64,000 nt of DNA from Aquabacterium soli. GTDB taxonomy: Bacteria; Pseudomonadota; Gammaproteobacteria; Burkholderiales; Burkholderiaceae_C. The notes under the pieces were generated by a model. The model did not search any database, was not told the origin of the DNA, and saw only the letters and a program-made list of their open reading frames with translations. Positions 17,712 to 26,729 of this stretch are shown here, piece by piece. Location of the stretch: positions 124,001 through 188,000 of the forward strand of contig NZ_RSED01000001.1 in the NCBI RefSeq assembly GCF_003933735.1, read 5' to 3'. Position 1 is the stretch's first letter. Each line of letters starts with the position of its first letter. The position numbers and the translations under genes are program-made.

Positions 17712-18788
17712 ATGAGTGACAGCGCTGCCCAAGTCGATGCCTGGCTGGAGCCCCTCGGAGATCCTCCCTGTGGCGACGACCTCGAATACGACAACGACTT
17801 CCTTGAGTTGAACAAGGCTGCCGAAGGCAAGCCTGAAACCCAGTTCTCGCCGGCCGAGCCGCCCGACTGGGGTGCGGTCAAGGAAAAATCCGAAGAACTC
17901 TTCGAACGCACCCGCGACCTGCGCGTGGCGATCCTGTGGGGCCGTGCCCTGCTGCACCGCGAAGGGCTGTCGTCCCTGCCGCACAGCCTGCGGCTGCTGC
18001 GCGAACTGCTAGAGCGCTACTGGGATGATGCCCATCCCAAGCCCGATCCGGACGACGGCGATCCTTATGCCCGCCTGAACGTGCTGTCGCAACTGGAAGA
18101 CAGCGCCGGCATGCTGGGCGATGTCCGCCAGTCGGTGGTGTTCCGCAGCCGCGCCGTGGGCCAGCTCACCGTGCGCGACATCGAGGTGGCCCTGGACAAG
18201 ATCCCGGCCCGCGATGACGAATCGCCCATGAGCGTCGACTCGATCGAGCAGATGCTGGGCGCTGCCATCGCCGAGGACGACACCCTCAAGGACCTGGGGC
18301 AGCGTGCCTCCAGCGAACTCGACGCCCTGATCAGCCTGTTGCAGGACCGCGTCGGTTATGGCCGCGCCCCGTCGTGCGACACGCTCAAGGACATGCTGTC
18401 CGCCCTGGTGCGCGTCACGCCCCAGGAGAGCAGCGACAGCAGCGATGACCTGGATCTGGACAGCCTGCTGGGCGACCTGGGTGGCAGTGATGGTGGCAGC
18501 GAAAGCACCAGTGCACCACGCCGGGGCGGCCGTGGGGGCGGTGGCGGCATCGGTGACTCGATCGACACCCGCGAGGATGCGATCAAGGCCATCGACCTGG
18601 TCTGCCAGTACCTGGAGCGCACCGAGCCCACCAGCCCGGCCCAGTTGCTGCTGCGCCGCGCCCAGCGCCTGATCGACAAGAACTTCCTCGAGCTGGTCAA
18701 GGAACTGGCCCCCGAGGCGCTCAACGAAGTGGCCAAGATCATGGGGGTAGACCCCGATACCGTGGCTGGAGGCGGCGGTGGTTATTGA
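17712..18788 (+). CDS. tssA: type VI secretion protein TssA (ImpA)
   Basis: 358 residues with an ImpA N-terminal domain (LEPLGDPPCGDDLEYD at about 13-28, RDLRVAILWGRALL at about 68-81), a variable linker and a C-terminal helical domain (RRAQRLIDKNFLELVKELAP in part). TssA caps or initiates the growing tail sheath. The linker at 240-280 is serine/aspartate-rich and then glycine-rich, and carries DDLDLDSLLGDLGG at 245-258, a motif that recurs in the tail of the sheath-like protein at 45060-46883. It is the first gene of the plus-strand T6SS operon; tssB follows after 115 bases. Confidence 0.93.
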   Translation: MSDSAAQVDAWLEPLGDPPCGDDLEYDNDFLELNKAAEGKPETQFSPAEPPDWGAVKEKSEELFERTRDLRVAILWGRALLHREGLSSLPHSLRLLRELLERYWDDAHPKPDPDDGDPYARLNVLSQLEDSAGMLGDVRQSVVFRSRAVGQLTVRDIEVALDKIPARDDESPMSVDSIEQMLGAAIAEDDTLKDLGQRASSELDALISLLQDRVGYGRAPSCDTLKDMLSALVRVTPQESSDSSDDLDLDSLLGDLGGSDGGSESTSAPRRGGRGGGGGIGDSIDTREDAIKAIDLVCQYLERTEPTSPAQLLLRRAQRLIDKNFLELVKELAPEALNEVAKIMGVDPDTVAGGGGGY

Positions 18789-18903
18789 AGCCCCCGGGGC
18801 TCCCCCTAAGATTTGGGGTCCCCTTTAGAGGGGTCCCACGGCCTCGTGCCGGTGTTGTAATGTGGTTCGTTGAGCTTAACGGTCATTGAAACGGAGTCAT
18901 TCC

Positions 18904-19401
18904 ATGAGCGGACAAAAGTTTGTATCGCGCAACCGCGCGCCCCGCGTGCAGATTGAATACGACGTCGAGTTGTACGGCGCCGAGAAGAAGGTGCAGTTGC
19001 CCTTCGTGATGGGCGTCATGTCCGACCTGTCAGGCAAGCCTGCCGATCCGCTGCCCGCCGTGGCCGATCGCAAGTTCCTGGAGATCGACGTCGACAACTT
19101 CGACGCCCGCATGAAGTCCATGAAGCCCCGCGTGGCCTTCCAGGTGCCCAACACCCTCACCGGTGAAGGCAACCTGCCCGTGGACATCACCTTCGAGAAC
19201 ATGGACGACTTCTCGCCGGCCGCCGTGGCGCGCAAGGTCGAGGGCCTGAACAAGCTGCTCGAAGCCCGTACCCAGCTGTCCAACCTGATCACCTACATGG
19301 ACGGCAAGACCGGTGCCGAAGAGCTGATCAACAAGGTGCTGAACGATCCGTCGCTGCTGCAGTCGCTGACGGCCACTGCCAAACCGGCTGACGAGCAATA
19401 A
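18904..19401 (+). CDS. tssB: type VI sheath small subunit TssB
   Basis: 165 residues from ATG 18904, with CGGAG upstream. It has the TssB/VipA signature regions RAPRVQIEYDVE, LPFVMGVMSDLSG and ITFENMDDFSPAAVARKV. TssB pairs with TssC to build the contractile sheath. The gene is 18 bases before tssC. The intergenic region upstream (18789-18903) contains C- and G-runs able to fold but no convincing terminator. Confidence 0.97.
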   Translation: MSGQKFVSRNRAPRVQIEYDVELYGAEKKVQLPFVMGVMSDLSGKPADPLPAVADRKFLEIDVDNFDARMKSMKPRVAFQVPNTLTGEGNLPVDITFENMDDFSPAAVARKVEGLNKLLEARTQLSNLITYMDGKTGAEELINKVLNDPSLLQSLTATAKPADEQ

Positions 19402-19419
19402 GTTCAGGAGTAAACACAC

Positions 19420-20910
19420 ATGGCTGAACAGCAACAAAGCTCGGCGCTGGCTGGCGTCACCCTGGAAGGCAACGAGTTCGCCTCGCTGCTGCAAAAGGAA
19501 TTCAAGCCCAAGACCGACGAAGCCAAGGGCGCCGTCGAACAGGCTGTGCAGATCCTGGCCCAGCAGGCCCTGGCGCACACCAACATCATCAGTGCCGATG
19601 CGGTGAAGTCCATCGAGGCGATGATCGCCGCGATCGACAAGAAGCTCTCCGAGCAGGTCAACCTGATCATCCACAACGAGGATTTCCAGAAGCTGGAATC
19701 GGCGTGGCGCGGTCTGCACTACATGGTGAACAACACCGAGACCGACGAGCAGCTCAAGATCCGCGTGATGAACATCAGCAAGCAGGATCTGGCCAAGACG
19801 CTCAAGCGCTACAAGGGCACGGCCTGGGATCAGTCGCCGCTGTTCAAGAAGCTTTACGAAGAAGAGTACGGCCAGTTTGGCGGCGAGCCCTTCGGTGCGC
19901 TGGTGGGCGACTACTACTTCGACCACACCCCGCCCGACGTCGAGCTGCTGGCCGAGATGGCCAAGATCGCTGCCGCGGCCCACTGCCCCTTCATCTCGGG
20001 CACCAGCCCGGCGGTGATGCAGATGGAATCGTGGCAGGAACTGGCCAATCCGCGTGACCTGACCAAGATCTTCCAGACGCCCGAGTACGCCGCATGGCGT
20101 TCGCTGCGCGAATCCGACGACGCCCGCTACCTGGGCCTGTGCATGCCGCGCTTCCTGGCGCGCCTGCCCTATGGCGCCAAGACCAGCCCCGTCGAAGAGT
20201 TCGACTTCGAAGAAGAAACCGCTGGCGGCGACCACAGCAAGTACGGCTGGGCCAACGCGGCCTACGCCATGGCCACCAACATCAACCGCTCCTTCAAGGA
20301 ATACGGCTGGTGCTCGCGCATCCGTGGTGTCGAGTCCGGCGGCGCGGTGCAGAACCTGCCCACGCACACCTTCCCGTCCGATGACGGCGGCGTGGACATG
20401 AAGTGCCCCACCGAGATCTCGATCTCCGACCGTCGCGAGGCCGAGCTCTCCAAGAACGGCTTCCTGGCGATGATCCACCGCAAGAACTCCGACTTCGCGG
20501 CGTTCATCGGTGGCCAGTCGCTGCAGAAGTCTGCCGAATACGACGACCCCGACGCCACGTCCAACGCGGCGCTGGCGGCGCGTCTTCCCTACCTCTTTGC
20601 CACCTGCCGCTTTGCCCACTACCTCAAGTGCATCGTGCGGGACAAGGTGGGCTCGTTCAAGTCCCGCGACGCCATGGCCTCATGGCTGAACGACTGGATC
20701 TTGAACTACGTGGACGGGGATCCGACCAACTCGACCGAAGTCACCAAAGCCGAACGCCCCCTGGCGGCGGCCGAGGTGGTGGTGGAAGAGGTGGAAGGCG
20801 CTCCGGGCTACTACTCCTCGAAGTTCTTCCTCAAACCTCACTATCAGCTTGAGGGCCTCACGGTTTCTCTGCGGCTTGTCTCCAAACTGCCTTCTGAAAA
20901 GAAGGGCTGA
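19420..20910 (+). CDS. tssC: type VI sheath large subunit TssC
   Basis: 496 residues, the normal length for TssC/VipB. Recognisable blocks are LESAWRGLHYMV near residue 90, FDHTPPDVELL near 168, MPRFLARLPYG near 243 and the conserved C-terminal YYSSKFFLKPHYQLEGLTVSLRLV in two parts. It forms the contractile sheath with TssB. The start has a CAGGAG site. It is followed by hcp after 42 bases. Confidence 0.98.
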   Translation: MAEQQQSSALAGVTLEGNEFASLLQKEFKPKTDEAKGAVEQAVQILAQQALAHTNIISADAVKSIEAMIAAIDKKLSEQVNLIIHNEDFQKLESAWRGLHYMVNNTETDEQLKIRVMNISKQDLAKTLKRYKGTAWDQSPLFKKLYEEEYGQFGGEPFGALVGDYYFDHTPPDVELLAEMAKIAAAAHCPFISGTSPAVMQMESWQELANPRDLTKIFQTPEYAAWRSLRESDDARYLGLCMPRFLARLPYGAKTSPVEEFDFEEETAGGDHSKYGWANAAYAMATNINRSFKEYGWCSRIRGVESGGAVQNLPTHTFPSDDGGVDMKCPTEISISDRREAELSKNGFLAMIHRKNSDFAAFIGGQSLQKSAEYDDPDATSNAALAARLPYLFATCRFAHYLKCIVRDKVGSFKSRDAMASWLNDWILNYVDGDPTNSTEVTKAERPLAAAEVVVEEVEGAPGYYSSKFFLKPHYQLEGLTVSLRLVSKLPSEKKG

Positions 20911-20952
20911 TCAAGCCATCGTTCGTTAACACTGACCACTTAGGAGTCAATC

Positions 20953-21459
20953 ATGCCGGGTAATGCATTCATCAAATTCGCGGGCGTCGACAAGGGCGAG
21001 TCCTTCCAGGAAAACTTCCATGGCGACCAGGGCTGGATCGAAATCGGCGACTGGAGCTGGGACATCGAAGCCGAATCGAGCTTCCTGAAGGGCGGCGGCG
21101 CTGCGGTCGGCAAGGCCACACCCGGCGTGTTCAGCTTCTCGCACTACTTCGACAAGTCCTCCCCCACGATCATGCGCAACATCGTGAAGGGTGTGCACTT
21201 CGCGACCGTTGAAATCGTGATGTGTAAGCAAGTCGGCGATGCCGACGGCCTGCCCAAGCAGTTCTTCCAGATCAAGATGAAGGACGCCTTCACCACCAAG
21301 GTCTCGACCAAGGGTGGCGAAGACGGCGCTGTGAGCCAGGACGTCGAAATGGTGTCCAAGTCCATCGAGATCAACTACAAGCCCCAGGACAACAAGGGCA
21401 AGCTGTCTGGCGACATGCCGTTCGAGTGGGACATCGCCGCCAACAAGATCATCAAGTAA
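20953..21459 (+). CDS. hcp: type VI tube protein Hcp
   Basis: 168 residues with Hcp1-type features: AFIKFAGVDKGES at the start, GWIEIGDWSWDIE near residue 27, and the central FSFSHYFDKSSPTIMRN. Hcp hexamers stack into the inner tube and carry small effectors. A TTAGGAG site precedes the ATG. A terminator-like hairpin follows the stop at once, consistent with a separate, abundant hcp transcript. This is the most canonical of three consecutive Hcp-family genes. Confidence 0.96.
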   Translation: MPGNAFIKFAGVDKGESFQENFHGDQGWIEIGDWSWDIEAESSFLKGGGAAVGKATPGVFSFSHYFDKSSPTIMRNIVKGVHFATVEIVMCKQVGDADGLPKQFFQIKMKDAFTTKVSTKGGEDGAVSQDVEMVSKSIEINYKPQDNKGKLSGDMPFEWDIAANKIIK

Positions 21460-21479
21460 GACCTGTCTTGCTGATGTGG

Positions 21480-21519
21480 TCCGGGTGCTTCCTCCTTGCG
21501 AGGGGCTCCCGGATTTGTT
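21480..21519 (+). terminator. terminator or attenuator hairpin after hcp
   Basis: TCCGGG (21480-21485) pairs with CCCGGA (21508-21513) around an imperfect inner stem, and a T-rich TTTGTTC follows. It lies 21 bases after the hcp stop and would let hcp be expressed well above the downstream genes. Confidence 0.55.
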
Positions 21520-21562
21520 CATTGTGTCAACGGCTTGCCGTTAGTCATCACGGTGGTGCACC

Positions 21563-22111
21563 ATGGGCTGGAGCCAGATATTCCTGAAGATGTCCATTGA
21601 AGGACTCGACGCCTCCAACATCGGCGAGAGCGAGACGGCCGGCTATGTGGGCCAGATCATCCTGTCGGATTTCGATTGGTCGATGACCGGCAAGGACGTG
21701 ATCAAGGGCGTGGGCGCTGGCCGCACGGTCACTCGGCGCGTCGAGGCGGATGTGCTCTCGCTCAAGAAGCGTTTCGACAGCTCATCGGTCACCCTGATGA
21801 CGGCGATGCGCGAGCGCAAGCGCATCACCACCGCCAAGGTCACCGTGGCGCACGGTTTCGGCACGGGCGCCGGGGCTGGGGGCAGCCAGGGGGACATGCG
21901 GGATGCCTTCACCCTGGAAGTCCAGGGCGGGTTCATCGAGAACATCGATGTGGCGCTGGTGGCCGACGGCAAGGCGATGGTGCTCCAGGAGGAGCTGTCC
22001 ATCCGGTATTCGTCGCTGAAGATCGAGGTCTTCGAGGTGAATCCCAATGGCAGCTTCTCGACCAAGCGCAGTACCTTCCTGACCGAAGTGGACGGCATGG
22101 ATCTCAAATGA
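21563..22111 (+). CDS. Hcp-family protein, divergent copy 2
   Basis: 182 residues with the Hcp outline IFLKMSIEGLDASNIGESE then ILSDFDWSM, matching the first two strands of Hcp, and an internal glycine-rich insertion (GTGAGAGGSQGD) near residue 100. Sequence has drifted far from the canonical Hcp next door. It could form part of the tube, cap it, or serve as a cargo-carrying variant; this is inference. A start at residue 10 (ATG 21590) is also possible. The next gene follows after 44 bases. Confidence 0.78.
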   Translation: MGWSQIFLKMSIEGLDASNIGESETAGYVGQIILSDFDWSMTGKDVIKGVGAGRTVTRRVEADVLSLKKRFDSSSVTLMTAMRERKRITTAKVTVAHGFGTGAGAGGSQGDMRDAFTLEVQGGFIENIDVALVADGKAMVLQEELSIRYSSLKIEVFEVNPNGSFSTKRSTFLTEVDGMDLK

Positions 22112-22155
22112 TCCCGGTGTGGTTGGGCTGATCGTAGACACGACGGAGGCAGGTC

Positions 22156-22755
22156 ATGGAATTCGCAGAGGTTTACCTGGCGCTGGGTGCCGTGGCTGGC
22201 AACAGCCAGGCCGAAGGGCACAAGGGCGAGATCGAATTGTTCGATTGGAAGTGGGGCCTGAAGATGGCCGACAAGTCGCCAGATGCCCGCAGCGCTGATC
22301 GCCAGGCCGAAGGCCGCCGGCTGAGCATCTCCAAGGCGGTGGACGTTGCCAGCGTGCCCATGATGGCCCTGCTCAAGAGCGGGGCCACCTGCGGCACGGC
22401 CACCCTCACGATCCGGCAGCGGACGGAGAAGGCGGTCGAGCTCAAGGTGATCCTCAAGTCGGTGCGGCTGATGTCCTGCGACCTGAACGTCCAGTGCGGC
22501 GACATGGAGGTGGTGCTCGACGAAGACTGGAGCCTGTCGTATGACGAGGTCGAGGTGCGCTACAAGAGCGACCACGGCAACAAGGGCCAGAAGATCTTCG
22601 CGCTGAAAATGCCGCCGGGCATCGAGCAGGAAGAGCCGGCGCAGTTGACCGCCGCTGACAGCGATTCATCGCTCAGCGAGCAACTGGGCCTCACCAAGGA
22701 TGACGTCATCAAGATCATCGAAGAGTACCTGAAGAAGCATCCGCAGAAGAAGTAA
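22156..22755 (+). CDS. Hcp-family protein, divergent copy 3 with C-terminal extension
   Basis: 199 residues with Hcp-like strands (EVYLALGAVAGNSQAEGHKG, then ELFDWKWGL near residue 28, and ISKAVDVASVPMMALLKSG), followed by an extension of about 40 residues that is acidic then lysine-rich and predicted helical (LTKDDVIKIIEEYLKKHPQKK, the last 21 residues less one). A GGAGG ribosome site precedes the ATG. The added tail is absent from the other two copies and may bind a partner. Tube subunit, adaptor or effector carrier are all possible. Confidence 0.75.
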   Translation: MEFAEVYLALGAVAGNSQAEGHKGEIELFDWKWGLKMADKSPDARSADRQAEGRRLSISKAVDVASVPMMALLKSGATCGTATLTIRQRTEKAVELKVILKSVRLMSCDLNVQCGDMEVVLDEDWSLSYDEVEVRYKSDHGNKGQKIFALKMPPGIEQEEPAQLTAADSDSSLSEQLGLTKDDVIKIIEEYLKKHPQKK

Positions 22756-22785
22756 GCGCTCCAGTCACCACATCAAGGCCCGACC

Positions 22786-23379
22786 ATGATCCGGATGAAG
22801 AATTACCGAGACCTGAGCAGCACGGCGGGCGACGTCGGCGCTGGGTTTCAGTTCGAGTTCTATTGCCAGTGCTGCGATTTCACCTGGCGCAGCCCCTTCA
22901 AGGCGCACCGCATGGGCCAGCTGACAGGCTGGCTGACGCGGCTGACCTTCCTGATGACCGACCTGAACAAGGCCGGCAAGGCCACCAGCGCGATGTCCAC
23001 GGCCGGTGCGCGCGGGGCACACGAAGAGGCGTTTGAGGCGGCCCAGGCGCAGGCCCAGCGCTACTTCAACCAGTGCACGGAGTGCCGCAACCAGGCCTGC
23101 GACGAGTGCTGGGACGACAGTCTGAGCCAGTGCAAGACCTGCCTCAACAAGCACAAGCGGCCGGGTGGCGCGTCGGCCGGCCATGGCGGTGGGTATGACG
23201 AAGGGCAAGGTGGCGCGGGCGGGCTGGCCTGTCCTAACTGCCAGGTGCCTTCGAGTGGTGGGCGCTTCTGCCACGAGTGCGGCTTCGACATGGCCAGCAC
23301 CCACAAGAGTTGTCCCGGTTGCGGTGGTGTGATGCCCCGCGCCGCCCGTTTCTGCACCGATTGCGGCCATGGCTTCTGA
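22786..23379 (+). CDS. multi-zinc-ribbon protein of the T6SS operon
   Basis: 197 residues rich in paired cysteines: C27/C29/C30, then C97-x2-C100, C105-x2-C108 and C116-x2-C119, and a C-terminal double zinc ribbon C149-x2-C152, C162-x2-C165, C176-x2-C179 and C190-x2-C193. No membrane segment or signal peptide is visible. I do not know its role. It sits between the third Hcp-like gene and tagJ, so a function in the T6SS such as assembly or regulation is likely by position only. A glycine-rich linker separates the halves. Confidence 0.85.
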   Translation: MIRMKNYRDLSSTAGDVGAGFQFEFYCQCCDFTWRSPFKAHRMGQLTGWLTRLTFLMTDLNKAGKATSAMSTAGARGAHEEAFEAAQAQAQRYFNQCTECRNQACDECWDDSLSQCKTCLNKHKRPGGASAGHGGGYDEGQGGAGGLACPNCQVPSSGGRFCHECGFDMASTHKSCPGCGGVMPRAARFCTDCGHGF

Positions 23380-23444
23380 GCGCGCCTGAGCGCTTGGCCG
23401 CCATCCCCTCGCACCCCTCATTCTCAAGAAAAGAGAGCCGCCCG

Positions 23445-24308
23445 ATGTCCGAACCCCTGGCCCAAGCCGAAGCCACCCTGCGCGCAGGTGATCCGCAAGG
23501 CGCGCTGCAGCACCTGACCGCCGCCGTCAAGGCCAAGCCGGCCGACGCGCGGCTGCGTATCTTCATGGCCCAGTTGCTGTGCGTGCTGGGCCAGTGGTCG
23601 CGCGCCCACACCCAGCTCAATGTCGTGGCAGACCTGCTGCCGTCGGCCGGGCCGATGCGCGAGATGGTCGGGCATGCGCTGCGCTGCGAGTTGCTGCGTG
23701 CCGAGGTGTTCGCCGGCAAGCGTGCGCCCATGGTCTTCGGGCACCCGGACCCCTGGCTGGCCAAGCTGATCGAATCGCTGCTGCAGGTCGGGCAGGGCAA
23801 TGCACCCCTGTCGAACGAGCTGGCGGCCAAGGCCTTCGACGAGGCACCCGCCGTGCCCGGGGCCATCGATGGCGAGCCCTTCGAGTGGATCGCCGATGCC
23901 GACTCGCGCCTGGGCCCCGTGCTCGAGGCCTTCGTCAACGGCAAGTACTACTGGATTCCCTTCTCTCGCCTGAGCCGCATCTCGTTCGAGCTGCCGCAGG
24001 ATCTGCGCGACATGGTCTGGACCCCGGCCTACCTCACCTTCGCCAACGGTGGCGAGGTGGTGGCGGTGATCCCCTCGCGCTACCCTGGCACCCAGGACAG
24101 CGGCGACGCACAACTGCTGCTGTCGCGCAAGACCGAATGGCGCGAGATCGGCGCGGACCGCTGGGCCGGCCTGGGCCAGCGCGTGTTCAGCTCCAACCTG
24201 GGCGATCACGACCTGCTGAACGTTCGCCTGATCGAGTTGCAGCCGCCACCGGCTGATGATGATGGCGAGGGTGAGGGCGAAGCCGGGGCCGAGGCGGACC
24301 ATGGCTGA
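23445..24308 (+). CDS. tagJ: T6SS accessory protein TagJ/ImpE
   Basis: 287 residues from ATG 23445. It starts with a TPR-like helical region (AEATLRAGDPQGALQHLTAAV) and continues into the ImpE domain with DSRLGPVLEAFVNGKYYWIPF near residue 152, in two parts, a characteristic ImpE block. TagJ homologues bind the TssB N-terminus and may assist sheath disassembly by ClpV. The C-terminus is acidic. It overlaps tssE by eight bases. Confidence 0.9.
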   Translation: MSEPLAQAEATLRAGDPQGALQHLTAAVKAKPADARLRIFMAQLLCVLGQWSRAHTQLNVVADLLPSAGPMREMVGHALRCELLRAEVFAGKRAPMVFGHPDPWLAKLIESLLQVGQGNAPLSNELAAKAFDEAPAVPGAIDGEPFEWIADADSRLGPVLEAFVNGKYYWIPFSRLSRISFELPQDLRDMVWTPAYLTFANGGEVVAVIPSRYPGTQDSGDAQLLLSRKTEWREIGADRWAGLGQRVFSSNLGDHDLLNVRLIELQPPPADDDGEGEGEAGAEADHG

Positions 24309-24858
24309 GCTGACTTCCCAGGAACGACTCCAGCCCTCCTTGCTGGATCGCCTGACCGACGCGGACCCGGGCAACAAGAGTGAATCGCTCGATGCCCGCG
24401 TGCTGTCGCGTCAGCAGCTTCGCGCCGCGGTGCTGCGCGACCTGTCCTGGCTGTTCAATGCCAACCGGGCCGAACCGTCGCGGCGCACCAGCGCCAAGCA
24501 GAGCCGCCCGGCCTACATCGACGAAGAGGCGGCGCTGTGGAAGCAGGCGCCCTTTGCCCAGCACTCGGTGCTGAACTATGGCCTGCCCTCGCTGTCGGGC
24601 GAGGCCGTGGGCCGCATGGACCTGCGCGCCATCGGCAACGACATCAAGCAGGCCATCCTGGATTTCGAGCCGCGGATCGATCGCGAGACGCTGGAGGTGG
24701 AGGCGCAGATCGACGGTTCGCTGCACAGCCACCACAACCAGCTCAAGCTGGTGATCCGGGGGCACATGTGGAACCAGCCTGTGCCATTGGAGCTGCTGCT
24801 CAGCGCGTCGATGGACGTGGAGACCGGGCAGTCCAGTGTCCGTGACATGCGGGGCTGA
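24301..24858 (+). CDS. tssE: type VI baseplate protein TssE (gp25-like)
   Basis: 185 residues from ATG 24301, inside the last codons of tagJ. The gp25/TssE features are SLLDRLTD near the N-terminus, VLNYGLPSLSG near 98, IKQAILDFEPRI near 121 and a C-terminal strand region. It is a wedge component of the baseplate that starts sheath polymerisation. An in-frame ATG at 24256 would create a longer overlap and is less likely. tssF begins two bases after the stop. Confidence 0.95.
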   Translation: MAELTSQERLQPSLLDRLTDADPGNKSESLDARVLSRQQLRAAVLRDLSWLFNANRAEPSRRTSAKQSRPAYIDEEAALWKQAPFAQHSVLNYGLPSLSGEAVGRMDLRAIGNDIKQAILDFEPRIDRETLEVEAQIDGSLHSHHNQLKLVIRGHMWNQPVPLELLLSASMDVETGQSSVRDMRG

Positions 24859-24860
24859 AC

Positions 24861-26729
24861 ATGGATCCCCGACTGCTTCGCTACTACAACCAGGAACTGC
24901 GCTACCTCCGTGAGATGGGCGCGGAATTCGCGCGCGAGTTCCCCAAGATCGCCTCGCGCCTGGGCATCGAAGGCCTGGAGGTGGCCGACCCGTATGTCGA
25001 GCGTCTGCTGGAGGGCTCGGCCTTCCTGGCCGCGCGGGTGCACCTGAAGCTGGACGCCGAGTTCCCGAAGCTGTCCCAGCGCCTGCTGGACATGGTCTGC
25101 CCCAACCTGTCGTCGCCGATCCCCTCGATGATGGTGGCGCAGTTCCAGCCCCAGCCGGACCCGGGCCTGCTCAAGGGCTATGTGCTGCCGCGCGGCTCAT
25201 CCCTGATGGGGCCGAGCACCTCGGTCAGTGCCACGCGCTGCGAGTTCCGCACCGGGCACGACGTCACGCTCACGCCCATCACCGTGAAATCGGCGGAGTA
25301 CTTCATCAACGCGGCGGATCTGTCCTTGTCCAGCCTGCCGCTCAAGGACCGTCCGCGCAGCGGGGTGCGCATCCGCATGGGCCTGCCCGACGGGCTGCAG
25401 TTCACGCAACTGGGGGTCGACCAACTGCGCTTTTACCTGGCCGGGCTGCAGGACGTGGCTTTCCGCCTTCAAGAGCTGGTGCTGGGCGCGTGCACGGGTG
25501 CGATGCTGGGCCTGCCGGGCCGCGCGGGTGAGGGCTCGCGGGTCTGGCTGGACAGCGACGTGGTGCAGCCCGTGGGCTACGGTGACGACGAGGCCTTGCT
25601 GCCGGTCACCCAGCGGGGCCTGTCGGGCACGCGCTTGATGCAGGAGTACTTCGCCTTTCCGCAGCGCTTCATGTTCTTCGATGTGAAGAAGCTGGCACGT
25701 GGCTTCGCAGCCTGCCCGGGCAACGAGTGCGAGCTGGTGCTGCTGTTCTCCCGCCAGGGCGAGGGGCTGGAGGGCGCGGTCGATGCCAGCAATTTCGCGT
25801 TGCACTGCGCGCCCGCCATCAACCTGTTCCCGCACCGTGCCGACCGCGTGCAGGTCAATGACAGCGCGTTCGAATTCCATGTGGTGCCGGAGCGCTCAGC
25901 CCCCACCGACTACGAGATCTACTCCCTGCAGACCGTCGAAGGTGTCACCCAGACCAACGAGCAGGTCACCTTCCATCCGCTGTTCGCCACGCCGCACAGT
26001 GCGCCGCCCGGCCACCAGGCCTACTGGAGCACCTTGCGTGAGCCGCGCCTGCCGTCGGACAAGGTGCGCAGGGAAGGGGCGCGGTCGGGCTACATCGGCT
26101 CGGAGGTGTTCATCTCGCTGGTCGATGCGCGCGAGGCGCCTTTCCCGCAGACCCTGCGCCAGCTCTCGCTGCAGGCCCTGTGCACCAACCGTGACCTGCC
26201 GGTCTTCATGCCGGTGGGCGGCGGTGCGGGCATGGCCCTGGAAACGGCCGCGCCGCTGCAGGGCGTGCAGGTGCTGGCCGGCCCGTCGCGCCCCTTGAGC
26301 TCGCTGCGTGAAAACGCGGCGGCCTGGCAATTGCTGAACCTGCTGTCGCTGAACCACCTGTCGCTGATCGACACGGATGCGGAGCAGGGCGCCCAGGCCC
26401 TGCGCGAGCTGCTGCAGCTGTTCACGCTGGCCTGTGACCCGGCCACGCGCCGCCAGATCGAAGGGCTGCGCCACGTGCGCACCAAGCCCGTGGTGCGCCG
26501 CCACCCGGTGCCCGGCCCGATCGCCTTCGGGCGCGGGCTGGAGGTGCAACTCACGGTCGACGAGTTGTCCTTCGAGGGCGGCAGTGCCTTCCTGTTCGCT
26601 TCCGTGCTGCACCATTACCTGGCGCGGCACGTGTCGATGAACAGCTTCGTGCAGACCTCGCTGCACTCGCTGGCGCGTGGCGAGGTGATGCGCTGGCAGC
26701 CCGGTCTGGGCGCGAGGCCTGTGCTGTGA
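24861..26729 (+). CDS. tssF: type VI baseplate protein TssF
   Basis: 622 residues, the normal TssF (ImpG/VasA) length. It begins with DPRLLRYYNQELRYLREMGAE in part, the family's N-terminal hallmark, and has FPQRFMFFDVK near residue 256. TssF pairs with TssG in the baseplate wedge. Its stop overlaps the tssG start (GTGA). Confidence 0.97.
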   Translation: MDPRLLRYYNQELRYLREMGAEFAREFPKIASRLGIEGLEVADPYVERLLEGSAFLAARVHLKLDAEFPKLSQRLLDMVCPNLSSPIPSMMVAQFQPQPDPGLLKGYVLPRGSSLMGPSTSVSATRCEFRTGHDVTLTPITVKSAEYFINAADLSLSSLPLKDRPRSGVRIRMGLPDGLQFTQLGVDQLRFYLAGLQDVAFRLQELVLGACTGAMLGLPGRAGEGSRVWLDSDVVQPVGYGDDEALLPVTQRGLSGTRLMQEYFAFPQRFMFFDVKKLARGFAACPGNECELVLLFSRQGEGLEGAVDASNFALHCAPAINLFPHRADRVQVNDSAFEFHVVPERSAPTDYEIYSLQTVEGVTQTNEQVTFHPLFATPHSAPPGHQAYWSTLREPRLPSDKVRREGARSGYIGSEVFISLVDAREAPFPQTLRQLSLQALCTNRDLPVFMPVGGGAGMALETAAPLQGVQVLAGPSRPLSSLRENAAAWQLLNLLSLNHLSLIDTDAEQGAQALRELLQLFTLACDPATRRQIEGLRHVRTKPVVRRHPVPGPIAFGRGLEVQLTVDELSFEGGSAFLFASVLHHYLARHVSMNSFVQTSLHSLARGEVMRWQPGLGARPVL

